Shown: one piece after another, positions 19,885 to 28,613 of the stretch
Numbering within the stretch: position 1 is the stretch's first letter
How the letters are laid out: each line of letters opens with the position of its first letter
NCBI RefSeq assembly: GCF_016863195.1
Contig: NZ_BOOK01000032.1
Location: 1-64,000, forward strand
Direction of reading: 5' to 3'
From: Paraplanobispora takensis
GTDB taxonomy: Bacteria; Actinomycetota; Actinomycetes; Streptosporangiales; Streptosporangiaceae
Length of the DNA stretch: 64,000 nt
Position numbers and translations under genes: made by a program
The notes under the pieces: model-generated
Seen by the model: the letters and a program-made list of their open reading frames with translations, nothing else
Databases searched by the model: none
What the model was told of the DNA's origin: nothing

Positions 19885-19917
19885 GCGGGCGGGAGCCTTC
19901 TCCGGGCTCCCGCCCGC
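19885..19917. terminator. Terminator hairpin between convergent genes
   Basis: Perfect 13-bp arms GCGGGCGGGAGCC (19885-19897) and GGCTCCCGCCCGC (19905-19917), then ttcgtcgtc. The stem matches the terminator at 18426 exactly over 13 bp. Confidence 0.8.
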
Positions 19918-19953
19918 TTCGTCGTCCCTCCGGCGAGGCGGGCCTGCGGCCGG

Positions 19954-20532
19954 TCACTGCACGGTGTAGTTCACGACCAATACGCCGGTGCCGGTCGTCG
20001 TCACGTCCTGGAGCCGGAGCGGGATCGGCTTGTCGAACGCGTGGAAGAGCCGTTCGCCGCCGCCGAGGAGCAGCGGGTGGACGAAGAGCGTGTAGGCGTC
20101 GACGAGTCCTTCGGCGATCAGCTGCCGGGTCAGCTCGCCGCTGCCGAGCACCGTGACGGTGCCGTCACCGGACTCCTTCAGTGCCCGTACGGCGGGCCCC
20201 AGCTCACCCTCGAGACGGGAGGAGTTCGGCCACTCCAGCGAGGCGAGCGTGCGGGTGGCGACGTACTTGGGGGTGGCGTTGAGGTGGGCCGCCATGGCGT
20301 TCTCCGGGGGCTGGTGGGGCCAGAAGGCGGCCAGCCGCTGGTAGGTCCTCCTGCCGAACAGGTATGCCGTGGTGGCGCTCTGGCCCTCGGTCCCGCTCTG
20401 CTGGGCGACCGGGTCGGCGTACGGCAGGCCCCAGCCGCCGTGCCGGAAGCCGGGATCGTCCTGGTCGGGCCCGTCGAAGCCCTGCATGACCCCGTCCAGG
20501 GTCACGAATTCCACGATCGTCAGTGTCCGCAT
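19954..20532 (-). CDS. Dihydrofolate-reductase-like protein (RibD C-terminal family)
   Basis: The 192-residue protein has the YwjB/RibD-C reductase pattern: TIVEFVTLDGVMQG, YLFGRRTYQRLAAFWP, TPKYVATRTL, VTVLGSGELTRQLIAEGLVD and LLLGGGERLF. Such proteins are usually NADPH-dependent reductases of unknown substrate and are not dedicated to riboflavin synthesis. It is divergent from an HxlR regulator, which probably controls it. ATG 20532 has no ribosome-binding site but a -10-like TAGTGT seven bases upstream, so it is probably leaderless. Confidence 0.88.
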   Translation of the reverse strand: MRTLTIVEFVTLDGVMQGFDGPDQDDPGFRHGGWGLPYADPVAQQSGTEGQSATTAYLFGRRTYQRLAAFWPHQPPENAMAAHLNATPKYVATRTLASLEWPNSSRLEGELGPAVRALKESGDGTVTVLGSGELTRQLIAEGLVDAYTLFVHPLLLGGGERLFHAFDKPIPLRLQDVTTTGTGVLVVNYTVQ

Positions 20533-20539
20533 GGCCCGG

Positions 20540-20545
20540 ACACTA
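20540..20545 (-). promoter_or_regulatory. -10 element of apparently leaderless DHFR-like gene
   Basis: On the minus strand TAGTGT, seven bases, then ATG 20532. Confidence 0.4.
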
Positions 20546-20546
20546 C

Positions 20547-20584
20547 ACTCCTCTTTTAGGAGTAACAACTACTGAAAGAGGAGT
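20547..20584. promoter_or_regulatory. Inverted repeat in divergent promoter region, probable HxlR operator
   Basis: ACTCCTCTTT (20547-20556) and AAAGAGGAGT (20575-20584) form a perfect 10-bp inverted repeat with an 18-bp spacer. The left arm abuts the -10 of the DHFR-like gene; the right arm contains the ribosome-binding site of the HxlR gene. A bound dimer would repress the reductase and, through the site's position, affect its own gene. Confidence 0.55.
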
Positions 20585-20587
20585 TCC

Positions 20588-21199
20588 GTGGGAACCTACG
20601 ACGACCCCTGCGGCATCGCGCGAGCCCTCGACGTGGTCGGGCAGCGCTGGACGCTGCTGGTCGTCCGCGAGCTGCTGCTGGGCCCCAAACGCTTCCGGGA
20701 CCTGGTGCGCGGACTGCACGGCGTGAGCCAGAACGTGCTGTCCCAGCGGCTCAAGGAACTCGAACAGGCGGGCATCGTCCGGCACGCCACGGCGGGACCG
20801 CCGCTGAGCGGCCCGGTCTACGAGCTCACCGAGGACGGCGTCGCCCTCGAACCGATTCTCCTCGCGCTCGGCCGGTGGGGCCGCCGCCGGCCGCAGACCG
20901 CCACGGGCCCGATGAGCGCCGACGCGCTGCTGGTGGCGTTTCGCACGACCTTCGATCCGCAGGTGGCGGGCGACCTGGCGGTCGAGGTCGAACTGCGCGT
21001 CGGCGACGACCGCGCGACCCTGACCGTCGAAGCCGGGCGGCTGACGGTGCGGCGCGCTCCGGCGCCGCGCCCGGACGCGATCATCACCGGCGACGTCGCC
21101 GGCATCCGCACCCTGGTGTACCGCGGAACCGAGGCGAGCGGCGTCACCGTCGACGGCGACCGGGAGGCCGTACAGGCCTTGACCGCCGCCCTGCGCTGA
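20588..21199 (+). CDS. HxlR-family transcriptional regulator with SCP2-like C-terminal domain
   Basis: The 203-residue protein starts with an HxlR winged helix (residues 1-100: CGIARALDVVGQRWTLLVVREL, FRDLVRGLHGVSQNVLSQRL, LTEDGVALEPILLALGRWG), keeping the redox- or ligand-linked cysteine at C8. The C-terminal half (FDPQVAGDLAVEVELRVGD..., ITGDVAGIRTLVYRG) resembles an SCP2 sterol-carrier-like domain, so it may bind a hydrophobic ligand. GTG 20588 follows AAAGAGGAG closely. Its likely target is the divergent DHFR-like gene. Confidence 0.9.
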   Translation: MGTYDDPCGIARALDVVGQRWTLLVVRELLLGPKRFRDLVRGLHGVSQNVLSQRLKELEQAGIVRHATAGPPLSGPVYELTEDGVALEPILLALGRWGRRRPQTATGPMSADALLVAFRTTFDPQVAGDLAVEVELRVGDDRATLTVEAGRLTVRRAPAPRPDAIITGDVAGIRTLVYRGTEASGVTVDGDREAVQALTAALR

Positions 21200-21363
21200 G
21201 CGCCGCCCGTGAGCGTCCGGCCCGTCGTCCCCTCCCGGGAAGGGGGCGGCGTACTGGCGGCCCGGCCGCGCCGCGGTCATGATGAGGCCCGCGGGCCTCG
21301 CCGAGGCCGTCGGCCGGGAGGGCGTCTCGCATCCCGTCGGGACCGTGCGCACCGGGGGCGACC

Positions 21364-21783
21364 ATGAGCGACGCCGTGTGGATCGTGGACATCGACGGCA
21401 CGCTCGCCCTGCGCGAGAACCGCGGCCCCTACGACTGGGACCGGGTGGGGGAGGACCTGCCGAACCCTCCCGTCGTCGCGATCGTCCGGGCGCTCATCCT
21501 CGCCGGCCACCCGATCGCGTACGTGTCGGGGCGTCCGGAGAGGACCCGCCGGGTCACCGAACGCTGGCTGCGGGCCAACGTCGGGCACCTCGACGCCGCC
21601 GAAGGACTGTGGCTGCGGCCCAACGGCGACCGCCGGCCCGACACGGTCTGGAAGGCCGAGGTCCACCGCGAGCACTTCGCCCACCGGGAGGTCGCCGCGG
21701 TCATCGAGGACCGGGCGCGGGTCGTGGCGATGTGGCGTTCGCTGGGGCTCACCGTGGTCCAGGTCGCCGAGGGGAACTACTGA
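21364..21783 (+). CDS. HAD-superfamily phosphatase, T4 polynucleotide-kinase 3'-phosphatase type
   Basis: The 139-residue protein has the HAD motif I DIDGTLAL with the nucleophile and acid Asp near residues 9-11. Then come PYDWDRVGEDLPNPPVV, motif II AYVSGRPE and motif IV VIEDRARVV. This spacing is that of the 3'-phosphatase domain of phage T4 polynucleotide kinase and its bacterial relatives, which remove 3'-phosphates from nucleic acid ends. No kinase domain is attached. Standalone gene, about 165 bp after the HxlR gene. Confidence 0.82.
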   Translation: MSDAVWIVDIDGTLALRENRGPYDWDRVGEDLPNPPVVAIVRALILAGHPIAYVSGRPERTRRVTERWLRANVGHLDAAEGLWLRPNGDRRPDTVWKAEVHREHFAHREVAAVIEDRARVVAMWRSLGLTVVQVAEGNY

Positions 21784-22040
21784 CCCCTCCGCCGGGGGCG
21801 GGGGAGCGGCCCCGGGGAAAGCCGGGACGGTCGCGGGCGGAGCCGGGAACCGATCGTGCGGAAAGCCGGGACGGCCGGAGAGACCCCGGAGCTGTTGCGG
21901 GCGGGACCTGGAAGCGGTTGCGAGGAAAGCCTCAGATCGTCCTTTGCCGGCCGATGAAGGGGGTTACCACCGCTTGACGCGTGCGTCGTGCCCAGGAGGG
22001 GCCGCGCGCCGAGCATTCAACGGCTCACGGAGGAGCTCCC

Positions 22041-23480
22041 TTGAACGCCACACCCCAGTCCTCGCCGTCCGGCGTGCCCGGCCGCCGTACCGCCCCGCAG
22101 ACCGGCCGCCGCCGTGCCGCCTCGCTGCTCACCGCGGTCGCCCTGACCTCCGGCGCGCTGGTCGTCGCCGCCGCCCCCGCCCAGGCCGTCGTGCCCGTCA
22201 CCTGCGTGACGCCCGGCTTCGCCACCGCGGTCGCCCACCCGGTCGGCGCCAACCCGCGGGGCCTGGTCACGGCCGATCTCAACGGCGACGGCGAAGGCGA
22301 CCTCGTCACGGCCGACTCGGGCGCCGGCGCTCTGTCGGTGCTGCTCGGCACCGGGACCGGCTCCTTCCAGCCGGCCACGACCGTCCCCTCCGGAGTGAGG
22401 CCGGTCCAGATCGCCAAGGGTGACTTCAACGGGGACGGCGACACCGACCTGGCGGTGGCCAACGACTCCGTCGACGACATCTCGGTGCTGCTCGGAAACG
22501 GCGACGGCACCTTCCAGCCGGCCGTCACCCGCGTCGTGACGGGCAACCCCTCCGGTGTCGTGGCGGGCGACTTCGACGGGGACGGTGACACCGACCTGGT
22601 GGTCACCGGCAGCGAGATCAGCAACAACCTCATCGTGACCACCACGACCGCGTACGTCACGGTGCTGGAGGGTGCCGGTGACGGCACCTTCACCCCGGGC
22701 CCCGCCCTCTCCCTGGGGTCGGGAACGATCTCCTCTCCCGCGCTGGGCGACTTCGACGAGGACGGCCGCACCGACCTGGCGGCCGTCCGCGGCGGTTCCA
22801 TGATCGGCATGCCGTCGGGGTCCGCCTTCATCCTTCCGGGCGCCGGGGGCGGAGCCTTCCGGGCGCCGGTCACCCTCTCCTCCGCGCCGGGCGTCATGAG
22901 GGTCGCCGTGGGCGACCTCGACGGGGACGGCCACGACGACCTGGTCGCGACGGAGTTCATGGGCATCGGCCTGTCGGTGCTTCCCGGCAACGGCGACGGC
23001 ACGTTCGACACGCCCACGATCTACCCGGCGGGCACGCCGCGCAGCGACCTCGCGGTGGGAGACGTCACCGCCGACGGCAGGACCGACGTGGTGGTGGCGA
23101 CCGGGAACACCCCGGGCACGCTGTCGGTGTTCGCGGGCGCCGGCGGCGGCACGCTCCGGCCGGCCATCGGCTACGGCACCGGCAACACCCCCACGCAGCC
23201 CGTGCTGAGCGACTTCAACGGCGACGGCAAGGCCGACATGGCGACGGCGGACTATCTCTCCGGCACCGTCTCGGTGCTGCTGAACACCTGCACCGGCCCC
23301 GTCCTCACGCCGGTGAACCCTCCCGCCGCCCCCGCGCCGAAGCCGGTCCCCACGGCCAAGCCGAAGCCGGTCCCCGCGGCCAAGCCGAAGCCCGCTCCCA
23401 AGGTCAAGCTCACGCCGAAGGCCAAGGCGAAGGTCACGGTCAAGAAGCTGAAGAAGGTGCGGGGCGGCGGAATCGCGTGA
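22041..23480 (+). CDS. Secreted FG-GAP repeat (integrin-like beta-propeller) protein
   Basis: TTG 22041 follows GGAGGAG closely; the frame is open further upstream but without a start signal. The 479-residue product has a twin-Arg-like signal (GRRRAASLLTAVALTSGALV, then AAAPAQA). It carries about seven FG-GAP/VCBS units with calcium-binding loops such as DLNGDGEGD, DFNGDGDTD, DFDGDGDTD, DLDGDGHDD and DFNGDGKAD. The end is a Pro/Lys-rich tail (KPVPTAKPKPVPAAKPKP) and a very basic tip, likely to contact the cell wall. Function is unknown; such propellers bind carbohydrate or protein outside the cell. Confidence 0.88.
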   Translation: MNATPQSSPSGVPGRRTAPQTGRRRAASLLTAVALTSGALVVAAAPAQAVVPVTCVTPGFATAVAHPVGANPRGLVTADLNGDGEGDLVTADSGAGALSVLLGTGTGSFQPATTVPSGVRPVQIAKGDFNGDGDTDLAVANDSVDDISVLLGNGDGTFQPAVTRVVTGNPSGVVAGDFDGDGDTDLVVTGSEISNNLIVTTTTAYVTVLEGAGDGTFTPGPALSLGSGTISSPALGDFDEDGRTDLAAVRGGSMIGMPSGSAFILPGAGGGAFRAPVTLSSAPGVMRVAVGDLDGDGHDDLVATEFMGIGLSVLPGNGDGTFDTPTIYPAGTPRSDLAVGDVTADGRTDVVVATGNTPGTLSVFAGAGGGTLRPAIGYGTGNTPTQPVLSDFNGDGKADMATADYLSGTVSVLLNTCTGPVLTPVNPPAAPAPKPVPTAKPKPVPAAKPKPAPKVKLTPKAKAKVTVKKLKKVRGGGIA

Positions 23481-23541
23481 TCGTCCGGCCGCGGACGCGT
23501 GTGAGATCCGTTCGGGTTTGGCCGGGTGGCCACTCCGTGTC

Positions 23542-23584
23542 ACAGTGAACGGGCGGGGCCTCGACGGCTCCGCCCGTTCACTGT
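23542..23584. terminator. Strong terminator hairpin
   Basis: ACAGTGAACGGGCGGGG pairs with CTCCGCCCGTTCACTGT over 17 bp (one G-T) around cctcgacgg. It ends the FG-GAP gene. Confidence 0.85.
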
Positions 23585-23733
23585 CTTCCCGGGGTGCCCG
23601 CCGCTCCCGCCGGGCCGCGCCGGCTCCGGCGGACGTGTTTCCCGACTCGCCCGTCCCCACGGGCGTGAAATGGATACCTTGATCGGGGTACGGTGCCGGC
23701 CCCGTAGTGTGCCACCCGGGCGAGGAGGAGTCC

Positions 23734-24093
23734 GTGAACAGAGAGCTGTCGGTTCACGTCACCCGTTACGCCGGGCCCCGGTGCGCCGTGGTCACCGTCA
23801 GCGGCGACCTGGACAAGATGTCCGTCCCGCTGCTGAAGAACGCCGTCAACGAGCTCGTCGTCATGGGCAACCCGCGCATCGTCCTGGACGTGGAGGGCCT
23901 GACCTTCTGCGACTCGACCGGCCTGGGGGCGTTCGTCGCCGCGATGCGCGCCACCTCGCAGGCCAGCGGGTGGCTGCGCCTGGCCGGCGTCCCCGGCCAC
24001 CTGGAGAACATCCTGTGCGTGACCGACCTCTACCGGCGCTTCCTCATCGACCCGGACGTGATCCGGTCCCTGGAGCACGCCTTCGAGGAGTAG
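23734..24093 (+). CDS. STAS-domain anti-anti-sigma factor
   Basis: The 119-residue single STAS domain contains VTVSGDLDKMSVPLL and LDVEGLTFCDSTGLGAFVAA, where the Ser of DST is the usual phosphorylation site. In partner switching the unphosphorylated STAS protein captures an anti-sigma kinase and frees a sigma factor. GTG 23734 follows GAGGAGGAG. A second STAS gene and a SpoIIE phosphatase follow, which could dephosphorylate it. No anti-sigma kinase gene is nearby. Confidence 0.88.
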   Translation: MNRELSVHVTRYAGPRCAVVTVSGDLDKMSVPLLKNAVNELVVMGNPRIVLDVEGLTFCDSTGLGAFVAAMRATSQASGWLRLAGVPGHLENILCVTDLYRRFLIDPDVIRSLEHAFEE

Positions 24094-24289
24094 GTCCGGC
24101 CCGGCCCGACGCGGCCGGAGCCTCCGCAGGGGGCTGATCGCTCTGACAGGGGCCCCTCGGTGCAGGACAATGACGAAGAGGCCCGGGACCGGGCCGGTGG
24201 CGGCCGTGTTCCCAGGCCGGGCCGCGGCGCGCACGCCCCAACCCGCGCGCGTGCTGCCGGGCCTGCCGCGGCCGGAGGGAGGAGCGTGC

Positions 24290-24601
24290 ATGGACGCGGT
24301 CTCGATCGGTACGGCCGTGCAGGACACGCTGGACGTGGTACTGCGCGGGGAGATCGATTTCACCAACGCGGCCTGGATCGGGCAGACCGTCCGCACCGCC
24401 GTGGCCGACCGGCGGCCGGCGTCGGTGCGGGTGGAGATGGCCGAGGTCGCGTTCCTGGACTCCGCCGGCGTCGGCGTGCTCGTGGAGATCATGAAAGCGG
24501 CGGAGGCGGCCGGCGCGGCCTTCAGGGTGGAGCATCCCAGCTCCAGGGTGCTCGACCAGTTGCGCACGGCGGGGCTGCTGGCGGCCTTCGGGCTCGCCTG
24601 A
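24290..24601 (+). CDS. Second STAS-domain anti-anti-sigma factor
   Basis: The 103-residue STAS domain has VLRGEIDFTNAAWIG and VEMAEVAFLDSAGVGVLVEI, with the phospho-acceptor Ser in DSAG. ATG 24290 follows GGAGGGAGGAG, so the frame extension upstream to 24170 is not needed. It differs strongly from the first STAS protein, so the two probably serve different partners or form a cascade. It is about 105 bp before the SpoIIE phosphatase gene. Confidence 0.87.
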   Translation: MDAVSIGTAVQDTLDVVLRGEIDFTNAAWIGQTVRTAVADRRPASVRVEMAEVAFLDSAGVGVLVEIMKAAEAAGAAFRVEHPSSRVLDQLRTAGLLAAFGLA

Positions 24602-24708
24602 GTCCGAGCCTGAGCCGCAGCCGGGGTTCCCCGGTCCCGGTCCCGGCACCGGATCATGGACATCGGCAGAGGTCGCCGGACAGGTGACGGAGAGGTCTGG
24701 GCGGGTTG

Positions 24709-26784
24709 ATGGAGTCGAGACGGGATTACCTGAACCGCCTGGCCGACATCGACGCCAGGATCGAGCAGGCGCGGGTCGGTCCCGACGTCGTGCTCGCCAG
24801 GGCGGCCGGGCTGCTCGCCGGGCGGGCCGGGTGCCGGGTGGACGAGGCGCACGCCCACCTGCTGGAGATGGCGGCCGAGCAGGGGCGCGCCGCGCAGGAG
24901 GTGGCCGCGGAGCTCCTGGCGGCGGCCGAGAGCCGTACGCGGGTGGGCCCCGACCGGCTCCGCGCCGTGGTCGAGGGGACCTTCGGGGAAGCGCCCCGTG
25001 CCGACCGCGGCCTCGGCCGGCCGGTGTCCGGCCTGCGGCCCGCCCCGGCCGACTGGGCGGCCGTCGTGCAGCAGGTCCTCGACGTGACGCCGGGAAGACA
25101 TGTCGTGCTGGTGCCGGTGCGCCGCGGGACCGGCGGCCTCGCGGGCACCGGTGCCGAGGGCGGGGGCGTCGCGGACCCGGAGATCGAAGGCGCGGGTACC
25201 GCGGGCGCGGACACCGGGAACCCGTGCGTCGGCGTCGGGGACGGCGGGGGCGGCGCGACCGCTGCGGACAGCGAGGACGTCGAGGACAGCGAGGACGTCG
25301 AGGACTACGTGTTCGTGGCGGTGAGTCCGTCGGTGGTGGACATGTCCGGGCGGCGGGGTGCTCAGATCGTGGGCCGCCGGGTGAGCGAGATCTACCCCGC
25401 CATCGTGGGCGGGGTCGTATGGGAGGCGTGGCGTGACGCGATCGCCGACGGCACGCCACGGGAGGTCGGCCCCATCTCCTACGTCAGCCCGGCCGACCAC
25501 GCGCCGGTGGATGTGAGCCTCACCGTCCGGGTGCACCCGATCGGCGACGGGCTGCTCAACAGCTGGGTGCGCCACGACGAGGAGATGCGTCTGTCCGAGC
25601 GCATGGCCTACACCGAACGCCTGGGCAACCTCGGCTGGGGCGAGTGGGACCTGGTCACCGGGAAGATCATCTGGTCGGAGGGGCTGTACCGCATCTATGA
25701 GCGCGACCCCGCCGACGGCCCGATGCCCAGCGAGGAGAGCGAGGCCCTCACCCTGCCCGAGGACGTCCCGTTGCGGCTGCAGGCCGTCGAGCGGTTCGGG
25801 CGCGGAGAAGCGGTCGACATGGTCTACCGGATCCGGATCGGCGGCGGGATCAAGCACATCCGCGCCATCGCCGACGCGGACCGTGACTCCGACGGGCGGC
25901 CGGTCAAGGTCTACGGCATCATCCAGGACGTCACCGCCCGCGAGACCAGCCGCGTCCGGCTCACCGAGGTCGAGCGGCAGCTGCGTGAGCACCGGCGGAG
26001 CCTGGCCGCCGAGCACCGGCTCACCGTACAGCTGCAGCAGATCGTGCTGCCCGTCCCCGACGCCCCGGTCGACCTGCCCGGCCTGCGGTTCGCCGTACGC
26101 TATATGCCCGCCGAGCAGGCCAGCCGGGTCGGAGGCGACTGGTACCACGCCGCGGTCGCCGGGGACGGCAGCGTGATCCTCGCCGTCGGCGACATCGCCG
26201 GGCACGGCCTGCACGCCGCCGCCTCCATGGCCCGGCTGCGCCACGCCCTGGACGCCCTGACCGTCACCACCACCAGCCGGCCCGCCGAACTGCTCTCCTT
26301 CCTCAACCGGCTGCTGTACTCCGGCAGCCCGGCGGCCGACGCCATGCCGGTCACCGCGACCGCGGCGGTGGCCCGCTACGACCCGTCCACGGGGGAGCTG
26401 GTGTGGGCACAGGCCGGTCATCCGGCGCCGCTGCGCACCCGGGGCGGCGTCACCGCCGAGCTGAACCGGCCGCGGGGTCCCCTGCTGGGGGCGTTCCCCG
26501 ACGCGCGGTACACCACCGCCACCACCACCCTCAGGCCCGGCGACCTGCTGCTGTTCTACACCGACGGGCTCATCGAGCAGCGCGACCGCTCCATGGAGGA
26601 GGGGCTGGCCCCGGTCGTGGCCACCCTCGACCGCATCTCGGCAGAGGGCGGGGAGCACCCCCTGGCGGACCTGCTCGCGCAGCTGCACCATGCCAATCCC
26701 GACGACGACGCCTGCATCCTCGTCGCCCGCCCGCTGGCCCCACCCGGCGGGGGAGCGGAGCAGGGAGGAGACGGTCATGGGTGA
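24709..26784 (+). CDS. ANTAR-PAS-PAS-SpoIIE (PP2C) phosphatase
   Basis: About 691 residues. An ANTAR-like helical region lies at about 30-85 (ARAAGLLAGRAGCRVDEAHAHL), an RNA-binding fold in other proteins. A Gly/Asp-rich linker with an 18-bp duplication (SEDVED twice) follows. Then two PAS regions (about 195-300 and 300-405, the second with LGWGEWDLVTGKIIWSE) and a coiled coil. The SpoIIE/RsbU PP2C domain (about 440-680) has GGDWYH, GDIAGHG, GHPAPLRTRGG, YTDGLIEQR and DDDACILV with the metal-binding Asp residues. It should dephosphorylate STAS proteins in response to a PAS signal. ATG 24709 or the adjacent TTG 24706 is the start. Confidence 0.88.
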   Translation: MESRRDYLNRLADIDARIEQARVGPDVVLARAAGLLAGRAGCRVDEAHAHLLEMAAEQGRAAQEVAAELLAAAESRTRVGPDRLRAVVEGTFGEAPRADRGLGRPVSGLRPAPADWAAVVQQVLDVTPGRHVVLVPVRRGTGGLAGTGAEGGGVADPEIEGAGTAGADTGNPCVGVGDGGGGATAADSEDVEDSEDVEDYVFVAVSPSVVDMSGRRGAQIVGRRVSEIYPAIVGGVVWEAWRDAIADGTPREVGPISYVSPADHAPVDVSLTVRVHPIGDGLLNSWVRHDEEMRLSERMAYTERLGNLGWGEWDLVTGKIIWSEGLYRIYERDPADGPMPSEESEALTLPEDVPLRLQAVERFGRGEAVDMVYRIRIGGGIKHIRAIADADRDSDGRPVKVYGIIQDVTARETSRVRLTEVERQLREHRRSLAAEHRLTVQLQQIVLPVPDAPVDLPGLRFAVRYMPAEQASRVGGDWYHAAVAGDGSVILAVGDIAGHGLHAAASMARLRHALDALTVTTTSRPAELLSFLNRLLYSGSPAADAMPVTATAAVARYDPSTGELVWAQAGHPAPLRTRGGVTAELNRPRGPLLGAFPDARYTTATTTLRPGDLLLFYTDGLIEQRDRSMEEGLAPVVATLDRISAEGGEHPLADLLAQLHHANPDDDACILVARPLAPPGGGAEQGGDGHG

Positions 26785-26953
26785 GCCCACCGGCGGGGGA
26801 GCGGACGACCTCGTCGGCGGGAGGCCGGACGGGCCCGCGGGAGAGGGGGAGCGGACCGGTCGCCCCCGCCCTCCGCGGACCTGCCGGGCCGGGCGCGGTG
26901 GAGGCGGGGCGGGCGCACCCGGCGGCGGCGCGCTCATTAGCATGCGGGCATGA
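26777..26953 (+). CDS. Possible 58-residue small protein
   Basis: ATG 26777 follows GGGAGGAG (26763-26770) at ideal spacing and overlaps the phosphatase stop by 8 bp. The stop TGA 26951-26953 overlaps the pepQ start (ATGA). The product is Gly/Arg/Pro-rich (MGEPTGGGADDLVGGRPDG...) without any domain. Good start signals and overlaps at both ends favour translation. The composition is what random GC-rich sequence would give, and pepQ seems to have its own promoter. Confidence 0.35.
   Translation: MGEPTGGGADDLVGGRPDGPAGEGERTGRPRPPRTCRAGRGGGGAGAPGGGALISMRA
26938..26943 (+). promoter_or_regulatory. -10 element of apparently leaderless pepQ
   Basis: TAGCAT, six bases, then ATG 26950, with no ribosome-binding site. 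Confidence 0.45.
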
Positions 26954-28026
26954 CCGCCATCCACGCCCGGCGCCGCGAGCGCGTCGCCGCTCTGCTCCCC
27001 GCCCACGAGGCCGGCGCGATCCTGGTCTCCCGCGCCGTCAACGTGCGCTATCTGACCGGCCTGGCCAGCTCGAACGCGGCGGTGCTCGTCCGGGCGGACG
27101 CCACGGCCGTGCTGGCCACCGACTCGCGTTACGCCGAGACCGCGCGGGCGGTCTGCCAGGGCTGTGCGGACATCGAGGTGCTGGAGGAGCGCGACGTCGC
27201 CGCGGCGCTGGTCTCCCGCGCCTCCCGGATCGCGGTCGAGGCCCACCACATGCCCGTCGCCGACTACTTCCGGCTCGGGGAGGGGCTGCTGCGGACCACC
27301 GGGCTGGTGGAGTCGGTGCGCACGGTCAAGGACGAGACCGAGATCGACCTGCTGCGCACCGCGTGCGCGATCACCGACCAGGCCTTCGCCGACGTGCTGC
27401 CCACGCTGCGCCCCGGCCTGACCGAACGGGAGGTCGCCAGGGCGCTGGAGGCCCGGATGGCGGAGCTGGGCGCCGACAAGCCCGCCTTCGACACGATCGT
27501 GGCCGGCGGGCCCAACGGCTCCGTGCCGCACCACTCGCCCACCGACCGGCCGCTGGAGCGCGGGGACCTGGTCACGATGGACTTCGGCGCCATGCACGCG
27601 GGCTACCACGCGGACATGACGCGGACCGTGGCGATCGGCGAGCCCGCCGCCTGGCAGCGCGAGCTGTACGAGCTGGTCCGCGCCGCCCAGCGGGCCGGCC
27701 GCCATGCCGTACGGCCCGGCGCCGCCACGCACGAGGTGGACGCGGCGGCCCGCGACGTGATCACCGAGGCGGGGTACGGCGAGCACTTCGGCCACGGCCT
27801 CGGCCACGGCGTCGGCCTGGAGATCCACGAGGAGCCGTTCCTGTTCCCGGCGACGCCGGAGCCCCGGCGCGAGCACGGTAGACTAGACGATCGAGTTCCG
27901 GTCACCGTTGAGCCTGGGGTTTACCTGCGGGGCAGGGGCGGCGTCCGCATCGAGGACACGCTCGTGACGCGTGAGGACGGACCGGAGCTCCTCACACGGA
28001 CGACCAAAGAGCTGCTTGTCCTTTAA
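26950..28026 (+). CDS. pepQ: Xaa-Pro aminopeptidase/dipeptidase (M24 family)
   Basis: The 358-residue protein has the creatinase N-domain (residues 1-125, [13 protein letters not shown]) and the pita-bread metallopeptidase domain. Five metal ligands are visible: the Asp pair in [18 protein letters not shown], His in [10 protein letters not shown], Glu in TVEPGVYL and Glu in VRIEDT. It cleaves peptides with proline in second position. A gene of this type directly before efp is common in bacteria. The segment before TVEPG ([13 protein letters not shown]) is unusual next to the normal acidic loop. PepQ versus PepP cannot be separated from sequence alone. Confidence 0.9.
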   Translation: MTAIHARRRERVAALLPAHEAGAILVSRAVNVRYLTGLASSNAAVLVRADATAVLATDSRYAETARAVCQGCADIEVLEERDVAAALVSRASRIAVEAHHMPVADYFRLGEGLLRTTGLVESVRTVKDETEIDLLRTACAITDQAFADVLPTLRPGLTEREVARALEARMAELGADKPAFDTIVAGGPNGSVPHHSPTDRPLERGDLVTMDFGAMHAGYHADMTRTVAIGEPAAWQRELYELVRAAQRAGRHAVRPGAATHEVDAAARDVITEAGYGEHFGHGLGHGVGLEIHEEPFLFPATPEPRREHGRLDDRVPVTVEPGVYLRGRGGVRIEDTLVTREDGPELLTRTTKELLVL

Positions 28027-28052
28027 AGAGCGGCCGTACGCAGGAGAAACCA

Positions 28053-28613
28053 GTGGCGACGACGAACGACCTCAAAAACGGCCTCGTGCTCAAGCTCGAG
28101 GGCGGTGAGCTCTGGACGGTGGTGGAGTTCCAGCACGTCAAGCCCGGCAAGGGTGGCGCGTTCGTGCGCACCAAGCTGAAGAACGTGCGGTCGGGCAAGG
28201 TCGTCGACAAGACCTTCAACGCCGGCGTCAAGGTCGAGGTGGCCAACGTCGACAAGCGTGAGATGCAGTTCTCCTACATGGACGGCGACGAGTTCGTCTT
28301 CATGGACACCGAGACCTACGACATGCTCCACGTCTCCCGGACCGCGGTCGGCGGCGCCGCCGACTACCTCCTGGAGAACATGCTCGCCACCGTGGCGATC
28401 AACGAGGGCAACGTGCTCTACATCGACCTGCCCGCGGCCGTCGAGCTGACCATCGCCGAGACCGAGCCCGGCCTGCAGGGCGACCGCTCCACCGGTGGCA
28501 CCAAGCCGGCCAAGCTGGAGACCGGCGCGGAGATCAAGGTCCCGCTGTTCATCACGACGGGCGAGAAGGTCAAGGTCGACACCCGCACCGGCGATTACCT
28601 CGGCCGCGCCTGA
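28053..28613 (+). CDS. efp: Elongation factor P
   Basis: The 186-residue three-domain protein starts [20 protein letters not shown] and carries the exposed loop [10 protein letters not shown], whose K33 contacts the ribosomal P site. EF-P relieves stalling at polyproline stretches, which matters here because several division proteins in this window are proline-rich. The loop with an internal Lys flanked by Gly is the usual actinobacterial form; no modification gene is nearby. GTG 28053 follows AGGAGA. It overlaps nusB by one base. Confidence 0.97.
   Translation: MATTNDLKNGLVLKLEGGELWTVVEFQHVKPGKGGAFVRTKLKNVRSGKVVDKTFNAGVKVEVANVDKREMQFSYMDGDEFVFMDTETYDMLHVSRTAVGGAADYLLENMLATVAINEGNVLYIDLPAAVELTIAETEPGLQGDRSTGGTKPAKLETGAEIKVPLFITTGEKVKVDTRTGDYLGRA

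Noticed and set aside
21816-21874. 15-bp direct repeat ggaaagccgggacgg (21816 and 21860)
   Set aside because: Only two copies in low-complexity GC-rich spacer; not distinguishable from background.
23578-27876. Minus-strand open frame of over 1400 codons opposite the STAS, SpoIIE and pepQ genes
   Set aside because: Shadow frame caused by high GC; no domain, no start signal, and the plus-strand genes there carry clear motifs.
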